Positions 13,135 through 18,333 of a DNA stretch of 18,333 bases are shown piece by piece; within the stretch, counting starts at the first letter, position 1; each line of letters starts with the position of its first letter. The notes beneath the pieces were generated by a model. It was not told the origin of the DNA, searched no databases, and saw only the letters and a list, made by a program, of their open reading frames with translations. The position numbers and the translations under genes are program-made. Origin of the DNA: SOKG01 sp964502665 (lineage in GTDB: Bacteria > Chloroflexota > Dehalococcoidia > SZUA-161); the NCBI GenBank assembly GCA_964502665.1, contig CAZCXP010000036.1, forward strand, positions 1-18,333, given 5' to 3'.

Positions 13135-14472
13135 ATGGTAAGAACACCGACAGTTTGGGAGGAGACGGCGGCTATGCTGGCGGGGGTGTCTGCGTTGCCC
13201 GAAGATGTCACAGCCCTTGAGGAGCTGGCGAGGGTCTTGCCGCCGGATGCAGCGTCGCTGCTAAAGGGATTTACCAACCCTCATTACATAAAGATGTCCA
13301 TCACCGGTCTGAAAATATTCAATACGGCTCTGACCAGCGTTCTTCAAAGGCGGGAGCAGGGAAAGAAGGTTGTGTACTATTGCTTCAGCTTCCCCCGGGA
13401 GCTACTCGATGCCATGGATATGGCTCCGCTGTGCACTGAGGCGGCTGGCATCGTTCCGGTGCTGGCACTGGGTGGTGAAAAGTACATCGACGCACCGATG
13501 AATGCAGGGCTTCCTGATACTATATGCGGAGGCCATAAGGCCAGTGTGGGCATAATTATCGAGAACGCGGAGATCAGGCCCGATGTGATTATTAATGCGG
13601 GGCCAGGGTCCTGTGACCCTAATGCAAAGCTACATGAATGGATGGCTGAAACGTGGGATGTTCCGCTCTTGAACCTCGATGCACCCTATTACCACGATGA
13701 GCGGGCATTCCAGTATTATCGGAGAGAGTTCAGAAGGATGGTGGAGCGTTTGGAGGAGATAACAGGGCAGAAGCTAGACTATGACAACCTTCGAGAGATA
13801 CTTGAAAACTCCAACCAGCAGGTTGAGCTCTATTGGGAGATTCAAGAAATCAAGAAGGCAAAGCCCTACCCCCTTTCGAATATCTACTGCGTGCTGGTTG
13901 AATTGATGAAATATATCTGGTCAGGACGCCCGGAGGCTGTAGAGTTTTTCAAAATAGCCCGGGAAACTGCGAAGGCGCTGATGGAAAAGGGCGAGGGGGC
14001 TTTCCCCAATCAGCGAGCCAGAACTCTCTGGACATACAGTGGCATATACTTCGATATGGAGCTATTCAGGTGGCTCGAGGAAATAGGGGTTGCCTTCGTT
14101 CAGGATTGCTTCGGTTGGTATCCAGATAAGGTCATAGATACATCAACCGTCGATACGATGATCGACGGTTTGGCCGACAGAACCCTCAATCAGCCGATGA
14201 CCAGGCAGCACAAGGGAGCCTGGGACGGCCCTGCTGGCTGGGCGGAAGATATGATTTTCCTGGCCAGAGAGCTGGACATAGACGCCTGTATATACTCCGG
14301 CAATCTGGCATGTAAGCAGACCTGGGGATGTTTGCGGCTGATGACGGAGAGGATTAGAAACGAGTTGGGTATCCCCACACTTCGATTGGAGACAGACATC
14401 CTGGATAAGAGGATCACGCCGGTTTCAGTTATCAAAGAGCAGATCGAGGAGTTCATCTCGACTTTGGCGTGA
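13135..14472 (+). CDS. Benzoyl-CoA reductase/2-hydroxyacyl-CoA dehydratase family subunit, BcrB-like
   Basis: This 445-residue protein is the longer partner of the BcrC-like subunit. Its length is close to BcrB/BadE proteins (~435-440). It shows the family sequence KVVYYCFSFPRELLDAMDMAP (Cys83), the central GPGSCDPN (Cys160) followed by LLNLDAPYYHDERAF, and FVQDCFGWYP (Cys325). The end, SGNLACKQTWGCLR with Cys393 and GIPTLRLETD, is the C-terminal domain signature. With the preceding subunit it would form a heterodimer holding the catalytic iron-sulfur cluster. The start is the ATG at 13135, eight bases after AGGAGG at 13121; a GTG at 13126 lies inside the ribosome site and is rejected. It is followed after 9 bases by the first activator gene. 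The substrate is unknown. Confidence 0.88.
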   Translation: MVRTPTVWEETAAMLAGVSALPEDVTALEELARVLPPDAASLLKGFTNPHYIKMSITGLKIFNTALTSVLQRREQGKKVVYYCFSFPRELLDAMDMAPLCTEAAGIVPVLALGGEKYIDAPMNAGLPDTICGGHKASVGIIIENAEIRPDVIINAGPGSCDPNAKLHEWMAETWDVPLLNLDAPYYHDERAFQYYRREFRRMVERLEEITGQKLDYDNLREILENSNQQVELYWEIQEIKKAKPYPLSNIYCVLVELMKYIWSGRPEAVEFFKIARETAKALMEKGEGAFPNQRARTLWTYSGIYFDMELFRWLEEIGVAFVQDCFGWYPDKVIDTSTVDTMIDGLADRTLNQPMTRQHKGAWDGPAGWAEDMIFLARELDIDACIYSGNLACKQTWGCLRLMTERIRNELGIPTLRLETDILDKRITPVSVIKEQIEEFISTLA

Positions 14473-14481
14473 GGAGATATC

Positions 14482-15270
14482 ATGATCGTTGCCGGTTGTG
14501 ATGTGGGTTCGCTAAGTGCCGAGGCTGTTATTATGAGCGACGGGTCAATAATATCCTCTGAGATTATCAGGGTCAGACCCAGGCCTGAGCAGTCAGCAAC
14601 CGATGTCATGGATAAGGCACTTGCAAGAGCTGGCCTGACCTACAAAGACATAGAGTGTTGCGTCAGCACCGGCTACGGCCGGGAGAGGATCCCCTTTGCC
14701 AACGGTAATGTATCGGAGCTATCCTGCCATGGCAAAGGGGCTCAATGGCTTGTCCCCTCGGTGAGGACTGTGATTGACGTTGGTGGCCAGGACTGCAAGG
14801 TGATCAGGGTTGATGAAAATGGAAAACTTGTAAATTTCGTCATGAATGACAAGTGTGCTGCGGGGACAGGGAGGTTTCTCGAATTCATGGCCAAGGTGCT
14901 AGGGGTAGGCATCGAAGACCTTGGGCCCCTGGCCCTCGCCACTGAGAAACCTGCTCCCATAACCAACATGTGCAGTATCTATGCGGAGTCTGAGGTTCTG
15001 CATTATGTTTACGAAGGGAAAAACCCCGCTGAGATAGCGGCTGGTATCAATCATGCCATGGCAGAGAGGGTAAACTCCCTGGTCAAGAGGGTCGGCGTTG
15101 AAAAGGATGTCTGTATTACGGGTGGGGTTGCAAAGAACATCGGAGTGGTCAGGAACCTGGAGGAGATGCTGCAGGTGAACGCGGAAGCGCTTCCTGTAGA
15201 TCCCCAGATTGTGGGAGCCATAGGGGCAGGTCTTTTCGCAAAAGAGGAATTATCCAACCGAAATAAATAG
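14482..15270 (+). CDS. ASKHA-type activator ATPase 1 (HgdC/BcrA/BcrD-like)
   Basis: This 262-residue protein is a component A-like activator. Such dimers bridge one [4Fe-4S] cluster and couple ATP hydrolysis to electron transfer into the BcrB/C-like subunits. Visible are GCDVGSLSAEAVI (5-17), the adenine/phosphate region TVIDVGGQDCKVI (96-108), NDKCAAGTGRFLE (122-134) with the cluster ligand Cys125, MCSIYAESEV with the second ligand Cys164, and ITGGVAKN. Cys125 and Cys164 fall where A. fermentans HgdC has its two cluster cysteines. One change stands out: phosphate motif 1 ends in Glu14 where HgdC-type proteins have Lys. The GAGGAG ribosome site and ATG overlap the region just after the BcrB-like stop, so translation is probably coupled. 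It aligns without gaps to the next gene. Confidence 0.9.
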   Translation: MIVAGCDVGSLSAEAVIMSDGSIISSEIIRVRPRPEQSATDVMDKALARAGLTYKDIECCVSTGYGRERIPFANGNVSELSCHGKGAQWLVPSVRTVIDVGGQDCKVIRVDENGKLVNFVMNDKCAAGTGRFLEFMAKVLGVGIEDLGPLALATEKPAPITNMCSIYAESEVLHYVYEGKNPAEIAAGINHAMAERVNSLVKRVGVEKDVCITGGVAKNIGVVRNLEEMLQVNAEALPVDPQIVGAIGAGLFAKEELSNRNK

Positions 15271-15286
15271 CAATTCCGGGGAAGTG

Positions 15287-16069
15287 ATGATCGTCGTCGG
15301 CTGTGATCTTGGCACTCAGGTTGCCAAAGTTGTTGTAATCAGAGACGGGTCGATAGTATCCTCAGCCGCTGGTGAAATTAGAGCAGTACCCGAGCAGGTT
15401 GCGAGTGATGTCTTGGAGAAAGCGCTTTCGGAAGCCGGCTTATCGTCAGGAGATATAGATTACTGCGTCAGTACGGGCTGGGGAAGAAAACGGGTCCCCT
15501 TTGCCAGGATGGAGATGGGTGAGATGCCATGCCTCGCCAAAGGTGCTCAATGGCTCATCCCTTCAGTGAGGACTGTGATTGACGTTGGTGGGCAGAGTGT
15601 TAGAGCGCTCAGTGTCAACGAGGCGGGGAAGGTTGTGGACTACAATACGAACGATAAGTGTGCGGCGGGAACGGGGAGGTTCTTTGATCTCATAGCTGAG
15701 GCCCTGGAATTGAGATTGGAGGAGCTTGCATCGCTTGCTTCCCAATCAGAGAATCCGGCCAAGATCTCTTCCCAGTGCTGTGTGTTCGCCGAATCTGAAG
15801 TCATCACTTTGGTCAATGAAGGGCGAGAGCTAGTTGATATAGTCGCCGGTGCTCACGACTCCGTAGTTCGCAGGTTGGCCGCTATAGCGGGAACGATTGG
15901 TATTAGAGAAGACGTTGTCATGACAGGTGGATGTGCTAAGAATGAGAGGTTGGTGAAGGGCCTGGAGAACCATTTCAAGGTCGAAATGAAAACGTTGGGC
16001 GTGAACCCTCAACTGGTAGGAGCTATAGGAGCGGCGCTCTTCGCCCAGGAAAAATCGGGTGAAGCCTGA
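15287..16069 (+). CDS. ASKHA-type activator ATPase 2 (HgdC/BcrA/BcrD-like), tandem paralogue
   Basis: This 260-residue protein is a second activator, collinear with the first through most of its length. GCDLGTQVAKVVV keeps the Lys14 that the first protein lacks. The phosphate motif TVIDVGGQSVRAL has Ser104 where Asp is usual, and Arg in place of Lys two residues later. Both cluster cysteines are present in NDKCAAGTGRFFD (Cys125) and QCCVFAESEV (Cys164, next to Cys165). MTGGCAKNERLVKG and GAIGAALFAQ are family landmarks. The ATG at 15287 follows GGGGA; the GTG at 15284 is an alternative. Two such genes next to BcrB/BcrC-like genes recall the heterodimeric BcrA/BcrD activator of benzoyl-CoA reductase, although both are short (HgdC size) rather than one being ~440 residues. 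Confidence 0.88.
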   Translation: MIVVGCDLGTQVAKVVVIRDGSIVSSAAGEIRAVPEQVASDVLEKALSEAGLSSGDIDYCVSTGWGRKRVPFARMEMGEMPCLAKGAQWLIPSVRTVIDVGGQSVRALSVNEAGKVVDYNTNDKCAAGTGRFFDLIAEALELRLEELASLASQSENPAKISSQCCVFAESEVITLVNEGRELVDIVAGAHDSVVRRLAAIAGTIGIREDVVMTGGCAKNERLVKGLENHFKVEMKTLGVNPQLVGAIGAALFAQEKSGEA

Positions 16070-16159
16070 CCCGCACAAGCCGCTGCCACAAAGACTACTC
16101 TCGGAAATCCCAACAAGCAAATCCCAATCTACCTTTGACTACAAAATGGGAGCAACAGC

Positions 16160-16954
16160 TTGGAACCTCTCGATGTGTATATAGAGAAGCTGGGCAAATA
16201 CCTGGACGATGTAGGGAAGAACAGGCAACATAGGGAGATGAGCTGTCCTGCTGGGGTTACTGAGCTCATGGAGGGGTTGCCGGTTCGGGTTGGCCCCCAA
16301 AAAGGGGCCAATATTATCCTGAAGGAAGATACAGCAGTTGAGTTGGGAAACCCAAGCGTTGCTTCCTGCGCTCTCGTCCTGTGGACTCCAAACCTAACCC
16401 TGGTCAGAGATGGAAGAATTACCCTGATAGGTCCCGATATTCAAGAAGCAGTGGGGGAAAGCCTTCCTTTTGCGCAGGTACTAATAGTCGGTGGCACCGA
16501 ACTCAAGGACCAGCATCATCTGGTGCTTGAGCAACACTATGTCACCTCGAACCAAATAGAGGGTTATATGATTAGACTGGCACCTCAGCGCCAGCGGATG
16601 TGGACCAGAGTCAGCAAAGCTGCGGTGGAGAAAGGGTTCTCCTTCGAAACTCTGGGAAGGGCGATAATGGCGATCTATAAGTCAGAACTACCTGTAATAG
16701 AAGCAGCGGAGGTAATCTTCCTTACCTCAAGCAGGGAGGACGTAAAAGGATTAGAGAGCATTGCCACTGAGGTTCAGAAGATAAAGAATGATGCGTTGAG
16801 CAGCAGCTTTGTAAGGAAAGACGACGGGTCCTATGAGTGCACCAGCGGCTATGTGGACTGCAGAGAGTGCCCGGACCAGGTTGTCTGTGATGAAATCAGG
16901 GATTTGGTCCGCCTCAAGAGAAAGAAGCGAGCACCAGCGCCTCCCCTCAGCTAG
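16160..16954 (+). CDS. Short protein resembling the middle domain of acetyl-CoA synthase beta subunit (CdhC/AcsB), without A-cluster
   Basis: This is a 264-residue protein starting at TTG (16160), with GGGAG about 8 bases ahead. Residues ~86-190 follow the CdhC/AcsB pattern. RITLIGPDIQ is followed by LPFAQVLIVGGTELKDQHHL and then LEQHYVTSNQIEGYM. Next come the MWTRVSKAAVEKGFSFETLG stretch and AIYKSELPVIEAAEVIFLTS. In CdhC the equivalent stretches read like VGPDI, LPLGIVVEVAGRKMQEDFE, QGVMH, WIRISKDAFDKGF and YTDPEKVKEV. The nickel A-cluster cysteines (CxxC and the distal CGC) are absent. Instead a tail motif, ECTSGYVDCRECPDQVVCDEI (Cys227, 234, 237, 243), could hold another metal cluster. Its placement between the activators and a nitroreductase-like gene suggests a partner or scaffold role. 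The match comes from memory of the family, so confidence is moderate. Confidence 0.6.
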   Translation: MEPLDVYIEKLGKYLDDVGKNRQHREMSCPAGVTELMEGLPVRVGPQKGANIILKEDTAVELGNPSVASCALVLWTPNLTLVRDGRITLIGPDIQEAVGESLPFAQVLIVGGTELKDQHHLVLEQHYVTSNQIEGYMIRLAPQRQRMWTRVSKAAVEKGFSFETLGRAIMAIYKSELPVIEAAEVIFLTSSREDVKGLESIATEVQKIKNDALSSSFVRKDDGSYECTSGYVDCRECPDQVVCDEIRDLVRLKRKKRAPAPPLS

Positions 16955-17048
16955 TGGATAGATTATGCTTTTCCACAGGTGCTCCCCTTTCAACGATGGC
17001 CGATGGTCTCCACAGGAAACCCCAAGTCCTAAGAACAGGAGGAGATAG

Positions 17049-18305
17049 ATGCTAAGTGATAGGAAGGAAGTAAGACAGCTCTTCCAGTACCCCCTTCTCA
17101 AAGCCATGGCTCGCAGGAGAACCCGCAGGTTCCCCCTGGGCTGCGAGATGGCGGAGGGGACGCTTGCACACGCCTCTAAGAATCCACCGGTGCCACTGAA
17201 CGATGTGGAGACTGCCATCCTCTGCTGGGCCGGTGCAGGGATAACTGGAGCTATCGCAGGTGACATGCCCACCAACGACGTGCAGGGGAGTATGTTTACA
17301 AGTTGGACGGGTAGGACCACTCCTTACGCATGCAACGTACATAATATGAAGCTCTTCTTCACCAATGATGAGGGGCTTTTCGTCTATGACCCCAAGGGGG
17401 CGTCGAAGGCCGTGGAGATTGAAACGGAGGAGGATTGGGAGAAGATAGGGACATATTTCACACGGGATACCATCAAGCTTTCGGATGGCAGATTCGCGAT
17501 GATACCTGATGCGCTGGTGAGGGTGGTGCACTGGAATACCAACAAGCCCGGCACCACCGTATTCATGCCCATAATAGAGCTGTCAGAAGAGTACCTCGAT
17601 GCCGTGATAGCCGTGTTCATGGGGGAAGGCTACAAGGTATTCGATGACATCAAGGGAGGAGGCCCGGCAGGCATAAAGAAGTGGATTGATAATGGGACAT
17701 TAAAGGGTGTTGATGCTCCTCTTTCCACTTTGGAATATACCATATTCGTCGGCAATCTCGCTGCTCCGTTCCACGCATTACAGAACATGCAGTTGGCGGC
17801 GGAGGCTATGGGCCTTGGCTCGATTATTATGACGGGATACATAGGGCTGATAGTGCTGCAAAGTCTCGGTTTTCGTTACAACGAGGCAAAGGAGGGAAGC
17901 AGGGCTCTTTTGAACCTGAATCCCGTGGGCCTGGACGGCGTCTTTGAAAGCTACCAGCCACCGTACTACAAGACCATGGATGATGCCGTCGATGCCTTCG
18001 TTGAGAAGAAGTACGGCAGTGGTGGGATTTATACCTCTGACTACAGCGGGATAGTGCCTTTCAAGGATTGGCAGAAGGTACAGCCGGGGTATCCGGTGCC
18101 GAGCAAAGAGGTCATCCAAATAGTCAAAGACTACTGCAACTACATATTCGACACCTTCGGCAGATTTCCCGCCACCTTCGATACCATCGTGATGCCCGAA
18201 TGGCTGCAGGTTCACCATCTGGAGCAAGAGTTCTACGATAAATACGGGCTGGCCAAGCTGCTCAACGAGACCCACAGGCAACATATGGACCTGTGGCATA
18301 AGTAG
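17049..18305 (+). CDS. Large nitroreductase-superfamily-like protein
   Basis: This 418-residue protein has nitroreductase landmarks far apart. Near the N-terminus is ARRRTRRFPLGCEMAEG (21-37), resembling the RRSxRxF FMN-phosphate motif, followed by DVETAILCWAGAG. The later helix is ALQNMQLAAEAMGLGSI (243-259), close to the QNMLLAAxxLGLGS of FMN-dependent nitroreductases. Large inserts separate these, and the C-terminus EQEFYDKYGLAKLLNETHRQHMDLWHK belongs to a bigger, less studied branch. It would be an FMN or flavin oxidoreductase acting in the cytosol. It starts at the ATG at 17049 after an ideal AGGAGGA site. It is the last gene of the plus-strand block in the window, about 94 bases after the ACS-like gene. 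The exact reaction is unknown. Confidence 0.68.
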   Translation: MLSDRKEVRQLFQYPLLKAMARRRTRRFPLGCEMAEGTLAHASKNPPVPLNDVETAILCWAGAGITGAIAGDMPTNDVQGSMFTSWTGRTTPYACNVHNMKLFFTNDEGLFVYDPKGASKAVEIETEEDWEKIGTYFTRDTIKLSDGRFAMIPDALVRVVHWNTNKPGTTVFMPIIELSEEYLDAVIAVFMGEGYKVFDDIKGGGPAGIKKWIDNGTLKGVDAPLSTLEYTIFVGNLAAPFHALQNMQLAAEAMGLGSIIMTGYIGLIVLQSLGFRYNEAKEGSRALLNLNPVGLDGVFESYQPPYYKTMDDAVDAFVEKKYGSGGIYTSDYSGIVPFKDWQKVQPGYPVPSKEVIQIVKDYCNYIFDTFGRFPATFDTIVMPEWLQVHHLEQEFYDKYGLAKLLNETHRQHMDLWHK

Positions 18306-18333
18306 CCAACGGAGTCAGCCAGCTACAGAACTC

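Noticed and set aside
16105..16131. Direct repeat AAATCCCAA...AAATCCCAA between activator 2 and the CdhC-like gene
   Set aside because: Two short copies only; not an array and no CRISPR-like spacing.
17778..18299. 173-codon minus-strand open frame
   Set aside because: Antisense to the nitroreductase-like gene, with no ribosome site or domain.
1..18333. tRNA, rRNA, CRISPR arrays or complete insertion sequences
   Set aside because: No cloverleaf-like tRNA, rRNA segment, regular repeat-spacer array or transposase gene was seen on either strand.

Overview
The window looks like a scaffold from an anaerobic bacterium, probably a metagenome assembly because it carries two 100-N gaps (7030-7129 and 10380-10479). 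Supporting signs of an anaerobe are several iron-sulfur proteins, a benzoyl-CoA-reductase/2-hydroxyacyl-CoA-dehydratase type enzyme with its ATP-dependent activators, a CaiB-type CoA-transferase, and a domain resembling acetyl-CoA synthase. The gene style suggests Dehalococcoidia-like Chloroflexota, and so does an intergenic hairpin repeat of the 'GTCATTCTGAG...GAAGAATC' type. That placement is an inference and is not proven by the sequence.

Left part (1-3701), minus strand. A putative operon, read right to left, encodes a GNAT acetyltransferase, a succinate-semialdehyde-type aldehyde dehydrogenase and a class III CoA-transferase cut by the window edge. A good sigma70-type promoter lies upstream at 2558-2586. 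A CvpA-like membrane protein has its own promoter and a leader inverted repeat. The 535-base stretch 2463-2997 has no convincing gene but holds structured DNA.

Middle part (3731-8140), mixed strands. It contains the hairpin repeat, a plus-strand pair (transglutaminase-like protein and SAM methyltransferase), and a minus-strand pair of iron-sulfur proteins (a four-domain-like Fe-S protein and a small 2[4Fe-4S] ferredoxin). After these come a small excisionase/MerR-type DNA-binding protein, a cut ORF running into the first gap, a small helical protein and a HAD phosphatase-like protein.

Right part (8274-18305), plus strand. This is a long co-directional block of about 10 kb. In order it holds a fused ChlI/ChlD-type chelatase (AAA+ plus VWA), a gap, a GMC-type FAD oxidoreductase with a four-cysteine cluster, a BcrC/HgdB-like subunit, a BcrB-like subunit, two tandem paralogous ASKHA activator ATPases, a short protein resembling the CdhC/AcsB middle domain, and a large nitroreductase-like protein. 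The natural reading is an ATP-driven, very low-potential electron-transfer system. The activators would fire electrons into the BcrB/BcrC-like heterodimer, and the FAD, FMN-like and Fe-S proteins would handle donor or product chemistry. The chelatase-like motor and the ACS-like domain are not part of any benzoyl-CoA reductase operon I know. They make this block the best candidate for an undescribed system, possibly with a metal-cofactor or tetrapyrrole substrate rather than an aromatic acyl-CoA. The substrate cannot be read from the sequence.
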